Assembly: GCA_018713485.1 (NCBI GenBank)
Contig: DVOQ01000093.1
Location: 1-60,955 of the forward strand
Reading direction: 5' to 3'
DNA: 60,955 nt
Origin: Candidatus Avisuccinivibrio pullicola
Lineage (GTDB): Bacteria; Pseudomonadota; Gammaproteobacteria; Enterobacterales; Succinivibrionaceae
Made by a program: the position numbers and the translations under genes. Positions 33,868 through 42,093 of this stretch are shown here, one piece after another (positions within the stretch are counted from its first letter, which is position 1; each line of letters begins with the position of its first letter). The notes under the pieces are model-generated. The model was not told the origin of the DNA, did not search any database, and saw only the letters and a program-made list of their open reading frames with translations.

Positions 33868-36567
33868 TTAAATTCTCCCGCTTTCCTTGATTAAATCCTT
33901 GATCTGTTTGTTTAAAGCCGTGGCCTTGCGCAGCTCCTCAAGCGTGAGGTGCATACGGTAGCGCCAGTAATAGGGCGTAATCGCCGGCACGTTGATGCGA
34001 TCGTCAAGACCAGCGGGGCTCGCGGTCCTCGCGTTAAGCCCCATCCAGTCCTGCAGCGGCAGCACGCACAGAAGGGCGCGGCTGGCTAAATGACGGCGGA
34101 TAATTTCACGCGTGATCTCGGGAGTGATCTCCGAGGGAGCCTTGCCGCTCTTGCCCAGCACATCACGGTAATAACGCGCCGTAAGCTCGCTGTCCTCCTG
34201 CCACCAGCCGCGCAGCGTATTCATATCGTGCGTGCCGGTCGTGCACACCGAGCGCTCTGGATTGTCTGAAGGCTGATTAAAGCTCTGACCTAAGGCCTTG
34301 GGCATGCGCTCAATCTCAAGGCTTAACATCTTGAGACCCTGCATGACCCAAGGTACGCAGTCAGGCACCATACCCAGATCCTCACCGCAGGTGAGCATCT
34401 GCGTCGCATGAATGAGCGAGGGAAGCTTTTCCATGGCCTGCTCATACCAGAACTGATTGTGCCGCTCGTAGAAGTAGTGATCGTGCAGGGCGCGGAAAGC
34501 GTACTGCTCGGACTGCGGCAGGCGCGTAAAGGTATAGGCCTCGTGGGCGTTAATGCGCGGATGATACAGAGACGGATCCTGATAGTCCGGCACTAGGAGC
34601 ACGTTGTCGATAAGCTCCAGAAGGCCCTCGCACAGCGCCTTGCTCGTAGCATCGTCCTTGCCCTCAAAAGCCCTGACCACCTGACGCTGCGTCTGATACT
34701 GCGGGCGTAAGGCGTAACGGCCCTGGCCAATGGAGGCCAGATAATTGTCACGAACCAGGGAAGCCTGATCGCCAAAGCGCCACGTTAAGAGCGCATCGTC
34801 GATATAGGGCCTTACGTAACGCTCTAAAGGCTGCTGCAGACCGCGGGAGGCGAGATCGGCGGCGCTGAAGCCTAGGGCCGGCACAAACTGACCTAAGAGG
34901 CCATGCACCTGGGAGAGCGGGATCTGCCAGATCCTGAAGAAGCCCAGGATGTGATCGATACGGTAGGCGTCAAAGAAGCGCGCCATAAAGGTGAAGCGCT
35001 TTTTCCACCACGCATAACCGTCGCGGGCCAAAGCCTGCCAGTTGTAGGTGGGAAGGCCCCAGTTCTGACCTAACTTGGCGAAAGGATCGGGCGGCGCACC
35101 GGCCTGACCGTCGAGATTAAAGAACTCCGGTTCCTGCCAGGCCTCCACGCTCTGACGGCTGATACCGATGGGAATATCGCCCTTAAGCGAGACGTTAAGA
35201 GTACGGGCCAGAGAGCTCACCTCGGTTAACTGCTTAATGGCGACGTACTGCACGTAGGCGTAGAAGTAAATCTGATAGCGGCTCTCGCTGCCCTCGGTTA
35301 AGAGCTTCTTTACGTCGACATCGGCAAAGGTGCGCTCCTGCCACGTGGAGAAATCAGCAGTGCCGTAGCTGTCACGTAAATAGCTGAACACTGCGTAGGG
35401 CAGGAGCCACTCGCGTTCTGCCCTGAGGAAGTCCTTAAAGGCGGTATCGTTCTGAAGCTGCGCGGCCTGCTCGGCATAGACATCCCTGAGATAGCCCATC
35501 TTGAGCTTAAAGACAGCGTCATAATCTAACTGTACTCTGGCGTTTAAGGCCGCCTGCTGCTTTAAGAAGGCCGCCTGGGCTTTGGCGTTCTTCAGTTTGG
35601 GCAGCTGACGCAGATCGACATATAAGGGATGCAATGCGTAAATGGAGATGGCACAGTACGGATAGGAGTCAATCCAGTTGCACTTCTGCGTGGTATCGTT
35701 AATCGGCAGTAACTGCACCATGCGCTGACCGCACTCGGCGGCCCACTGAATGAACACTTTCAGATCGCCGAAATCACCGATTCCGCAGCTGCCCTCCGAG
35801 CGCAGGCTGAAGACCGGTACCGCGGTTCCGGCAAGGCGCAGCGCCTCATCCTTATACACCACTCCCTCAGGCAGGAGCTGCGAGCAGTTCTGCGGCGCAT
35901 CCAGAGTGGCGCGGGCATTGAGAGCGGACTGCCAGAACAGGGTCCCCGCGTTTTCGTCCTTAATGAAGAACTTGTACTCAAAGGCGGCCGGTAACTCCGC
36001 ACGCGGTAAGGATAAGGTGAAATACTGACGGTTCACTTTACGTAACTTTAAGGCCGCCGCCGGATCCCAGCTGCCTAAAGCCGTGGCACTGCCCGTTACA
36101 TAGAGCGCAGTGTTCTCAGGTAAGGCGCCATAAGCGCGGAAGGTCACCCGTGCCCCGCGCGCGCCTGATTTATCAAAAGCGCCCTCTAAAATCGCGGCAG
36201 AGCTTTCCTCTACTGTCCCGTCCTCTTCCCTTGCAAAAACCCTGGTAAAGAGATAGGAGCGCTCGGGCTCATCGCACCACTGATCGGAGATAAACAGATC
36301 CTTAGTCCCCGAGGAAAGCGGCGCACGGTGTGCAAAGCGGGTATTCTCCTGACGCAGGATCTTTCCCTCGCCGGTCACGAGCTCGTAGATATAGACAAGT
36401 TCCGTCTGTCCTGCGGACTTAGGATCCGGGTCTATCTGACAGCTGCCCTGCCAGAGGGAAGAGCCGCTGCAGCTCAAAGGAAGCGTCATCCCCAGAGGCG
36501 AGAGCAGCCTGAGTCTTAAGCTCTGGCCGAACTGCGCCTTAAAGTTAATGGTAAAATGTAACTGCAT
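33868..36567 (-). CDS. malQ: 4-alpha-glucanotransferase, DPE2-like with starch-binding domains
   Basis: This GH77 amylomaltase moves glucosyl units from maltose or maltodextrins to acceptor glucans. At 899 residues it is longer than enterobacterial MalQ (about 690). The N-terminal 250 residues hold two CBM20-like beta domains (the second with FRAYGALPENTALYVTGSATALGSWDP). The GH77 barrel follows. It has VFSLRSEGSCGIGDFGDLK, the nucleophile Asp in AYRIDHILGFFRIWQIP (about 533), the acid/base Glu in TCGEDLGMVPDCV (about 727) and the stabilising Asp in TGTHDMNTLRGWW. This resembles plant DPE2, which disproportionates maltose directly. ATG 36567 has GAGGAA upstream. It forms an operon with the maltose-type permease. 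Confidence 0.9.
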   Translation of the reverse strand: MQLHFTINFKAQFGQSLRLRLLSPLGMTLPLSCSGSSLWQGSCQIDPDPKSAGQTELVYIYELVTGEGKILRQENTRFAHRAPLSSGTKDLFISDQWCDEPERSYLFTRVFAREEDGTVEESSAAILEGAFDKSGARGARVTFRAYGALPENTALYVTGSATALGSWDPAAALKLRKVNRQYFTLSLPRAELPAAFEYKFFIKDENAGTLFWQSALNARATLDAPQNCSQLLPEGVVYKDEALRLAGTAVPVFSLRSEGSCGIGDFGDLKVFIQWAAECGQRMVQLLPINDTTQKCNWIDSYPYCAISIYALHPLYVDLRQLPKLKNAKAQAAFLKQQAALNARVQLDYDAVFKLKMGYLRDVYAEQAAQLQNDTAFKDFLRAEREWLLPYAVFSYLRDSYGTADFSTWQERTFADVDVKKLLTEGSESRYQIYFYAYVQYVAIKQLTEVSSLARTLNVSLKGDIPIGISRQSVEAWQEPEFFNLDGQAGAPPDPFAKLGQNWGLPTYNWQALARDGYAWWKKRFTFMARFFDAYRIDHILGFFRIWQIPLSQVHGLLGQFVPALGFSAADLASRGLQQPLERYVRPYIDDALLTWRFGDQASLVRDNYLASIGQGRYALRPQYQTQRQVVRAFEGKDDATSKALCEGLLELIDNVLLVPDYQDPSLYHPRINAHEAYTFTRLPQSEQYAFRALHDHYFYERHNQFWYEQAMEKLPSLIHATQMLTCGEDLGMVPDCVPWVMQGLKMLSLEIERMPKALGQSFNQPSDNPERSVCTTGTHDMNTLRGWWQEDSELTARYYRDVLGKSGKAPSEITPEITREIIRRHLASRALLCVLPLQDWMGLNARTASPAGLDDRINVPAITPYYWRYRMHLTLEELRKATALNKQIKDLIKESGRI

Positions 36568-37113
36568 TATTTTATTCCTCAAGTCCTGTCCGTACTCTCT
36601 CACCCTGAGAGAAACGGGCGGGGCTTTTGTGTAAATTTCTGGTGAAAATTTTACAAAAGCACAGTTAACAAAACCTGTACCCCATTGCCGTAAAAGTGAA
36701 CTATATTAATAATTTATATCTGAAAGCATTCATTTGCACTCATATAACTTATTGATATATAATCAATTATCTTTATTTAATTTTTTATGAACATCCTTAA
36801 TCAAGACTCCGGACTTTTGCTTAAAACTGTGAAGTTTCTCACGTTTTACGTAAACTCATGTTAAGCGTTCACAACCGCTTATTTAGGGCATATTTCTGAT
36901 CAATTTATACACAATATTAAGCAGATTTTACAAAAAGCGTGGTTTTTCCATCTCCACGCGTAAGCTGCCGCCCATCATCTGCGCAATACAGTGCATAAAC
37001 GTCCCGTGGCCCTGTTTTGGCCTTTGCAGATCTCACCATCCCTTCAGGCTTTTGCGGCACTAAGTTTTCTCTAAGCTTTATGCGCTACAATAGGCGCGGT
37101 TTTACTTTGACTA
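36568..37113. promoter_or_regulatory. AT-rich divergent promoter region of malQ and terC
   Basis: This is a 546-base non-coding region, much richer in A+T than the rest of the window between about 36620 and 36930. It contains runs such as TTGATATATAATCAA (inverted repeat around 36751-36765, embedding a TATAAT) and several TTTTACGTAAA/TTTTACAAAA-like elements. A TACAAT hexamer at 37086-37091 could be the terC -10. No small gene is convincing here. No yybP-ykoY (Mn2+) riboswitch pattern was recognised in front of terC. Long AT-rich leaders like this often bind CRP, AraC-type or nucleoid proteins, but no specific site is claimed. Confidence 0.4.
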
Positions 37114-38223
37114 ATGGATAGGATCATGAGCGTTTCCACCGCCCCTGTGATACATGAGAGCACGCATATCGGTTTAGAGACCGAGACCGTGGTCATTTTT
37201 GTCGTTTTAGCCATCGCCGCCCTCTCCCTTGATATCTGGGCGCACCGCAAGGATAAACCCATCGCCCTGCCCACCGCCGTGGCGTGGACCTTATTCTGGG
37301 TGGCCGTCTCCATGTGTTTTGCCTTCTTCCTCTACTGGCATTTCAACTTCGAGGTCGCCTCGCTGTTCCTTGCCGGCTATCTCTTTGAACAGGCCCTCTC
37401 GGTGGACAATCTCTTCGTGATGATGGCCATCTTCGCGTGGTTCAAGATCCCCGAGAACTACTGTCACCGCGTCCTGTACTGGGGCGTTATGGGAGCCATT
37501 GTCTTCCGTCTGCTCTTCGTCATCATCGGCTCCTCGCTCTTTGCCATGGGCCCCGTCGTTGAGCTTCTCTTCGCGCTGCTTGTCGCCTTCTCCGGCGTCA
37601 TGATGCTCAAAAAGCATGATGACTCTGATGAAAACCAGGATTTCTCCTCGCACATCGCCTACCGCGCCGTGCGCTTCTTTATTCCTGTTTTCCCGCGCCT
37701 CGTCGGCCACAGCTTCTTTATCAGCCACGAGCACGTCAAGGAAGAGCTCAAGAAGCCCGAGAACGCCGATATCACCTTAAAGCGTCACGGACCGCTTTTT
37801 GCCACCCCCCTCTTCCTGTGCCTTGCCATCATAGAGACCACCGACGTCATGTTCGCCTTTGACAGCGTTCCCGCTGTGATCGCCGTCTCCCGCGAGCCGC
37901 TTATCGTTTACTCCGCGATGATGTTCGCCGTCCTCGGCCTGCGCTCCATGTATTTCGTCCTCGACGCCATGCGTCAGTACCTCGTGCACCTTGAAAAGGC
38001 CGTCACGGTGCTGCTCTTCTTCATCGCCTTTAAGTTAGCCGCCGGTGCCTCCCTGCATCTCTTCGGCTTTGGTATCGACATCAGCGTCTACACTTCGCTC
38101 GCCGTCATCGCCGTCATCCTCGGCATCGGTATCGTGGCCTCCTTTATCTTCCCCGACAAAAGCAAGAAGGCTGCCGCCGCGGCCACCGTCACGGAAGTTA
38201 AGGAAGAGTCTTCCGCTAAATAG
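37114..38223 (+). CDS. TerC/Alx-family membrane protein
   Basis: This 369-residue integral membrane protein has about nine membrane segments and the TerC-family acidic motifs inside the membrane: FEQALSVDNLFVMMAIFAWFKIP (about 91-113) and IIETTDVMFAFDSVPAVIAVSREPLIVYSAMMFAVLGLRSMYF. Family members such as Alx export Mn2+ or insert metals into secreted enzymes. The C-terminal tail is Lys/Ala/Glu-rich and cytosolic. The ATG at 37114 has no SD, while ATG 37126 has AGGA only two bases away, so the exact start is uncertain. Two exported acidic or charged repeat proteins lie just downstream on the other strand. Confidence 0.9.
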   Translation: MDRIMSVSTAPVIHESTHIGLETETVVIFVVLAIAALSLDIWAHRKDKPIALPTAVAWTLFWVAVSMCFAFFLYWHFNFEVASLFLAGYLFEQALSVDNLFVMMAIFAWFKIPENYCHRVLYWGVMGAIVFRLLFVIIGSSLFAMGPVVELLFALLVAFSGVMMLKKHDDSDENQDFSSHIAYRAVRFFIPVFPRLVGHSFFISHEHVKEELKKPENADITLKRHGPLFATPLFLCLAIIETTDVMFAFDSVPAVIAVSREPLIVYSAMMFAVLGLRSMYFVLDAMRQYLVHLEKAVTVLLFFIAFKLAAGASLHLFGFGIDISVYTSLAVIAVILGIGIVASFIFPDKSKKAAAAATVTEVKEESSAK

Positions 38224-38268
38224 TTATTTCTGACGGTTATACCGTCATTCATTAACCCACCTGCTTGA

Positions 38269-38295
38269 GAGCCCGCGGCATGCGGGCTCCTTTCT
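38269..38295 (+). terminator. Terminator after terC
   Basis: GAGCCCGC-GGCAT-GCGGGCTC is an 8-bp perfect stem followed by CTTTCTCTTT. It lies in the convergent gap between terC and the charged repeat gene and may serve both. Confidence 0.75.
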
Positions 38296-38302
38296 CTTTA
38301 CT

Positions 38303-38842
38303 CTAGTCATTCCGATCGCGTCTGTCGCGGCGATCCCTGTCCCGCGGCGGGCGGGCCTTGCGCTCATCATGACGGGGCGGCCTCGCTTTATGATCATCAG
38401 GCCGCGGCGGTCGGGCTTTATGTTCATCGGGCCGGGGCGGACGGGCCTTGTGATCGTCAGGACGCGGCGGGCGCGGAGGCCGTGCTTTACGGTCATCGGG
38501 GCGGGGTAGTCGCGCCTTGTGATCATCCCGATCCGGTCGGCGATCCCAGCGATCATCATCGCGATCGTGACGACGCTCATAGCGATCGTCATCATCGCGA
38601 TCGTCTCTATCCCAGCGATCGTCATCGTCACGGCGGCGCTCATAGCGATCGTCATCATCGCGATCGCCACTCAGTCTGTTCATGAACTCCTCGCCGCTTC
38701 GCTCCATATGCTGCTGCAGGGCTTCGCCGAAATCCTTAAATCCCTGAGGCTCCGCCGCCCCGGCCGCCGTAAGCGGCAGCAGTGCTGTCAGAGTCATGGC
38801 CAGGGCCGTCACTTTCAGAACTTTAAAAGCGCTGTTCTTCAC
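38303..38842 (-). CDS. Exported Asp/Arg-rich repeat protein
   Basis: This is a 179-residue protein of unknown function. A clear signal peptide (KNSAFKVLKVTALAMTLTAL, then LPLTAAGAA; cleavage near residue 30) is followed by a short helix (GFKDFGEALQQHMERSGEEF). Then residues 60-105 are built on DDDDRYERR/DDDDRWDRD units, and residues 106-168 on a ten-residue unit close to DDHKARPPRP repeated about six times. The tail is RDRRDRRDRND. The mature part is a polyampholyte, almost certainly disordered. GTG 38842 has AGGAGAG upstream. It is paired with another exported charged protein at 39246-39602 and lies next to terC. Metal, nucleic-acid or envelope polyanion binding are possible guesses only. 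Confidence 0.7.
   Translation of the reverse strand: MKNSAFKVLKVTALAMTLTALLPLTAAGAAEPQGFKDFGEALQQHMERSGEEFMNRLSGDRDDDDRYERRRDDDDRWDRDDRDDDDRYERRHDRDDDRWDRRPDRDDHKARLPRPDDRKARPPRPPRPDDHKARPPRPDEHKARPPRPDDHKARPPRHDERKARPPRDRDRRDRRDRND
38339..38530 (-). repeat. 30-base tandem repeat encoding DDHKARPPRP units
   Basis: About six degenerate 30-base units within the charged repeat gene each encode ten residues near DDHKARPPRP. The fourth to sixth codons vary (DDHK, DEHK, DDRK, DERK). Third-position changes show the copies have diverged. Confidence 0.75.
38531..38662 (-). repeat. DDDDRYERR/DDDDRWDR repeat
   Basis: Tandem units of roughly 24-36 bases built of GAT/GAC and CG(T/C) codons encode alternating DDDDRYERR and DDDRWDRR blocks. 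The plus strand shows recurring CGATCGTCATCATCGCGATCG-like text, with many GCGATCGT palindromes. Confidence 0.65.
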
Positions 38843-39245
38843 TCTTATCTCTCCTCCCTCTTCAGGCTCTCGTAATTTCCCACCCCCTGCCTTAAGGATG
38901 GGTCAGGCTGCGCATTCAGGACCATCCCTAAAGACAGCCCCTCACTTACAGGGACAGAACTCTGCCCTTCCCATGTTACGTTGCAACAAGAACTAAGTTC
39001 GTGAAAAAACTCACATTTTTACAGGAAGAGCCGACGGAACCAAGGCTCCCGAAGGTTAGAAACTGCCCCCCGAGGAACTTCTCCTCCCCGGGGACGCTTT
39101 GCCTCATACCGCAGAGCGCAGGACCTAAATCCACATCCCGCGGTGCCTGAAGCTTTCCGGTAAGCGCAGACCCTTACGGGGCTGAGGCTAATCAGCCCGG
39201 GGCGCAGCCAGGCGCTACGGGCTGCACCTTGTCAGGCACGGGCGG
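38843..39245. other. Intergenic region between the two charged-protein genes
   Basis: The region is 403 bases with no plausible gene. It contains a GC-rich imperfect hairpin at about 39067-39095 (CCCC.GAGGA / TCCTC..GGGG; on the minus strand followed by CAGTTTCT) that may terminate the upstream Asp/Trp-rich gene. AT-rich text at 38996-39020 (GTGAAAAAACTCACATTTTTACAGG, a GTGA/TCAC dyad) could be promoter material for the Asp/Arg gene. Confidence 0.35.
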
Positions 39246-39602
39246 CTAATCGTCCCAGTCATCGTCATCGTCGTCATCGTCCCAGTCATCATCGTCATCA
39301 TCCCAGTCGTCATCGTCGTCATCCCAGTCGTCATCATCGTCATCGTCCCAGCCGTCATCTCCACGGTGATAGCGGCGCCGGCGCTCCCGGCGATCATCGT
39401 CATCATCGGCTAAAAGGTAGCTCTGTCCCGTGGACAGACCGTGTAAGTTTACGGGAGCTAAACTCTCCTCAGGTTCAGAAAGCACGGGAGGGTTCTCAAA
39501 AAAGGGCCCCGCATGCGCAGCAGCACATAACAGCAGGGAACCGAGCGCGACCGCGAGGGCCGCCTTTTTCAGGGGGGACGTAAGGGTGGGCATAGTGCTC
39601 AT
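39246..39602 (-). CDS. Exported poly-Asp/Trp-tail protein
   Basis: This is a 118-residue protein of unknown function. A signal peptide (residues 1-31; KKAALAVALGSLLLCAAAHA) is followed by a short Pro/Leu-rich segment. A basic patch comes next (RRERRRRYHRG, 71-81). A C-terminal tail of about 37 residues is built from W followed by six to eight D, with Trp at 85, 93, 100, 107 and 116. The protein ends in WDD. Such an acidic tail is a candidate for Ca2+/Mn2+ binding or for electrostatic contact with a basic partner such as its Arg-rich neighbour. ATG 39602 has AGGAGAG upstream. It is not recognised as a member of any named family. Confidence 0.65.
   Translation of the reverse strand: MSTMPTLTSPLKKAALAVALGSLLLCAAAHAGPFFENPPVLSEPEESLAPVNLHGLSTGQSYLLADDDDDRRERRRRYHRGDDGWDDDDDDDWDDDDDDWDDDDDDWDDDDDDDDWDD
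39249..39359 (-). repeat. 21-24 base repeat encoding WDDDDDD units
   Basis: Five units of TGG followed by six to eight GAT/GAC codons run to the end of the gene. Unit lengths of 7, 7, 8 and 9 residues suggest slippage-driven expansion. Confidence 0.75.
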
Positions 39603-39775
39603 GGTTACTCTCCTCTAAGGCAAGACAGCGCCGCCACCTTGCAGATGGCTGCTGAGCCTCTGCAGATTTGCAGAGACGTCACTTCCATAGTACAGGTAAG
39701 ATAGCCTCCTGCCCGTGAGATAGTCCTCAGTTTTACAGAGTCTTTACACAAAAGTTTACCTGCCAGGAACACCCC

Positions 39776-40563
39776 TTAACGCTTAAAGGTGAGAGTTTCC
39801 CCGTCCCCGGGGATATGCAGACGGGAAAGCGCATGTTCACGGGCAAAGTCCTGTAACCTGGCGCGCGTCACGGTGGCGTGCGAGACTCCCTCTACGTGCG
39901 GGTCAATCACCTCAGCGTCAGGAAAATCCTGCATCAGGGCCCACACGTCATATTCGTTCATAATAAGAAGGTGTCCCCGGGGAAATTCCGCTCCCCCGGC
40001 GTTAACCGCTACCACGGCAGGTGCAGTGCGCTCAATACACTCCTTTACGCCCGCGTCGTAGATGGTGTCACCCGCTAAGTAAAAAAGAGGTTCCTCCGGT
40101 GCCTTAAAGATCACGCCGCAGGCAGCTGCGGAAAAGCCCGTCTTGGCGTAAAAAGCGGACGTCACCAGATTTTGATCCCCGTGCGCGCAATGGGTTTTAC
40201 AGAGCGTCACCCGCTTAAAGTCGCTGCCCGTCTCCTCTAAAAACCGCACCTCCTTAAAAGCCCGCCTCCCTTAAAGACTGCGCCTCACTCCCGTTTCCTG
40301 CAAAGAGCGGCAGCTCCTTAGGAAGCACCTCGCGGGCCTTCTTATCAAAATGATCAAAATGCAGATGGGTCACGATCACTGCATCTACCTTAAAAAGCTC
40401 CTCAATGACGCAGGGCAGCTCACAGTCAGGCCCCCCTGCCTGTCGAGGAGGTAAAGGGCACCTCCTTGTAAGTGCCCATGGGAGCGAGCATGGGATCGAC
40501 TAAAAAACGTACTCCCGCGAACTCGATAAGCGCGGTGGCGCTGCGGATCTGCTGAAAATGCAT
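39776..40563 (-). pseudogene. Metallo-beta-lactamase-fold hydrolase, two frameshifts
   Basis: This is an UlaG/YwqN-like MBL hydrolase. It starts at ATG 40563 (SD GAGGAT) with MHFQQIRSATALIEFAGVRF, then LVDPMLAP. A C6 run at 40431-40436 (G6 on the coding strand) shifts the frame; removing one base restores GRGPDCELP...VDAVIVTHLHFDHFDKKAREVLP, which holds the HxHxDH zinc motif. An A4 run at 40256-40259 shifts it again; removing one base joins REAGF to KEVRFLEETGSDFKRVTL. The rest (39776-40249) holds LAGDTIYD and the C-terminal IDPHVEGVSHAT. Total length is 262 codons plus two bases, consistent with two single insertions. Divergent MerR and a MerR-type promoter suggest it is the regulator's target. 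Confidence 0.85.
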
Positions 40564-40584
40564 GGAAAATATCCTCTTTAAAAC

Positions 40585-40627
40585 TTCACAATCCCCAGTC
40601 TACAGGCTACAGTAACTGTAGCTTCAA
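40585..40627. promoter_or_regulatory. MerR-type divergent promoter/operator
   Basis: A perfect 17-base palindrome GCTACAGT-A-ACTGTAGC spans 40606-40622. On the minus strand it lies inside a 19-base spacer between TTGAAG (-35, 40622-40627) and TAGACT (-10, 40597-40602), the overlong spacing typical of MerR-activated promoters, about 27 bases from the hydrolase start. On the plus strand TTCACA (40585-40590), 17 bases and TACAGT (40608-40613) form a promoter for merR itself, with its -10 inside the operator. The pattern predicts activation of the hydrolase and autorepression of the regulator. Confidence 0.75.
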
Positions 40628-40638
40628 GAGGTTTTGAC

Positions 40639-41037
40639 ATGAAAATCGGCACGCTCGCGGCTCTGACGGGCTGCAAAATCACCACCATTCGCTTTTACGA
40701 GGCAAAGGGCCTGTTACCTATGCCTCTGCGTACTGAGGGAGGGCAGCGCGAGTACTCTGAGGAGGCTCTGAAGCGGCTTACCTTAATCATAGACTGCCGC
40801 CGCCACGGACTGCCCCTTCAGTGTATTGCCCGCCTGCTGAGTTTTACCGTATCTGAAGAGGAAGACATATATGGCCTTAAGGCCCAGGTGGAACTCTATC
40901 TCAAAGGGGTTGAGGCACAGCGCGCCTCTTTAGAAAGAATCGAGGACTTTTTAAAGCGCGTGCAGGCAGGTATCACCATGGGACAGGCGTTCTCTGAGGA
41001 AAAAATGAGCACCACCTTAAAGGACAGTAAGGCATGA
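40639..41037 (+). CDS. MerR-family transcriptional regulator
   Basis: This is a 132-residue activator. The N-terminal winged helix (IGTLAALTGCKITTIRFYEAKGLLP, then RTEGGQREYSEEALKRL) is of MerR type. A coiled-coil dimerisation helix (about 80-120) follows. The C-terminal effector region is short and lacks the Cys pairs of Hg/Cu/Zn sensors or the CxC cluster of SoxR, so the inducer is unknown. ATG 40639 has AGAGG upstream. It is divergent from the MBL hydrolase across a MerR-type operator and overlaps the DUF1848 gene by four bases (ATGA). Confidence 0.9.
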   Translation: MKIGTLAALTGCKITTIRFYEAKGLLPMPLRTEGGQREYSEEALKRLTLIIDCRRHGLPLQCIARLLSFTVSEEEDIYGLKAQVELYLKGVEAQRASLERIEDFLKRVQAGITMGQAFSEEKMSTTLKDSKA

Positions 41038-42020
41038 GTACGCCTCTTTACCGGGAGCTTAACCTTAAAGACGGAACGACAGTCAGAGCCGCCTGCCCCC
41101 GCGTGTTAAGCGTCAGCCGCGCCACCGACATTCCCGCCCTCTACGGAGCCTGGTTCATGCACAGGCTTAAAGAAGGCTGTATCTGCCGCGTCAATCCCTT
41201 TAATGGCAAAAGAAGCTGGCTTGACTTAAGCGCAGTGCAGGCCATGGTGTTCTGGACCAAGAACCCGCGACCATTCTTTAGATATCTGCCTGAATTAGAG
41301 CGAAGAGGCCTTGCCTTCTACTTCCAGTTCACGCTTAATGACTACGTGGCAGAAGGCCTCGAGCCTTTCCTGCCCTCCCTTGAAGAGCGGATAGCCTCTT
41401 TTAAGGCCTTAAGCGGCCTCCTTGGTTCTGAGCGCGTGCTGTGGCGGGCCGATCCGCTGCTCCTTTGTGACAGCCTCAGTGTAAGTCAGCTCCTTGAGAG
41501 GCTGGCTCATGTGGGCGACAGCCTGCAGGGACTCACCGACACCCTGACCTTCAGCTTTATTGACATCGCACCCTACCGCAAGGTGCAGTCTGCGCTCAGA
41601 CGTCTTGCCCCCAGTGTACGGGAGTTTAGCGCAGACGAGATGCAGGCTTTCGCCGAGGGGCTGAACGAGCTCAATAAAAACTGGGGCTTAAAACTCTGTA
41701 CCTGCGCCGAGGCGGCGGATCTAAGCGCCTTCGGGATAGAAAAAGGAGCCTGTATCGACGCAAAGCGCCTGGGGAGCCTCAGTGAGGATGACACCTTCAG
41801 AGACTTTTTAGAGCGGCAGGGAAAGGATCGCGGACAGCGCAGGGACTGCCTCTGTATTTATGCACGGGACGTCGGCGCTTACGACAGCTGCACGCACGGC
41901 TGCGTGTACTGCTATGCCACGCGCTCACGGGAGAGCGCCTTAAAGCGCAGAGCACAGCTCCTTAAGGAGGAGACGTCGGCGCAGGGGGCTGAGGTCATCC
42001 CAGCCCGTTTTATCACCTGA
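41034..42020 (+). CDS. DUF1848 family protein (cysteine-rich C-terminus)
   Basis: This 328-residue protein matches the DUF1848 family: CPRVLSVSRATDIPALYGAWFMHRL, VNPFNGKRSWLDL, VFWTKNPRPFFRYLPEL and YFQFTLNDY near the N-terminus. A C-terminal cysteine cluster (DCLCIYARDVGAYDSCTHGCVYCYATRS, Cys spacing 2-14-3-2) recalls radical-SAM or Fe-S proteins. Function is not established. It is the second gene of a merR-DUF1848 operon with an ATGA overlap, so it shares the regulator's own promoter. Confidence 0.85.
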   Translation: MSTPLYRELNLKDGTTVRAACPRVLSVSRATDIPALYGAWFMHRLKEGCICRVNPFNGKRSWLDLSAVQAMVFWTKNPRPFFRYLPELERRGLAFYFQFTLNDYVAEGLEPFLPSLEERIASFKALSGLLGSERVLWRADPLLLCDSLSVSQLLERLAHVGDSLQGLTDTLTFSFIDIAPYRKVQSALRRLAPSVREFSADEMQAFAEGLNELNKNWGLKLCTCAEAADLSAFGIEKGACIDAKRLGSLSEDDTFRDFLERQGKDRGQRRDCLCIYARDVGAYDSCTHGCVYCYATRSRESALKRRAQLLKEETSAQGAEVIPARFIT

Positions 42021-42026
42021 AACAAA

Positions 42027-42083
42027 CACGGGGGCAGCACTTACTCAGGTCCTTCACACCTTAAAAGATACAGCCGCCCCGTG
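42027..42083 (-). terminator. Terminator after the CMD gene
   Basis: On the minus strand CACGGGGCGGC pairs with GCTGCCCCCGTG across a long loop (about 34 bases), followed by TTTGTTTCA. It lies in the convergent gap with DUF1848. Confidence 0.6.
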
Positions 42084-42093
42084 GATTTCGTAT

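Noticed and set aside
36900..37113. Possible yybP-ykoY manganese riboswitch before terC
   Set aside because: The conserved core loops of this riboswitch were not recognisable in the leader, which is instead AT-rich.
38330..38670. CRISPR-like array of short repeats
   Set aside because: The repeats are in frame, protein-coding, unequal and without unique spacers, and no cas genes are present. They encode charged peptide repeats.
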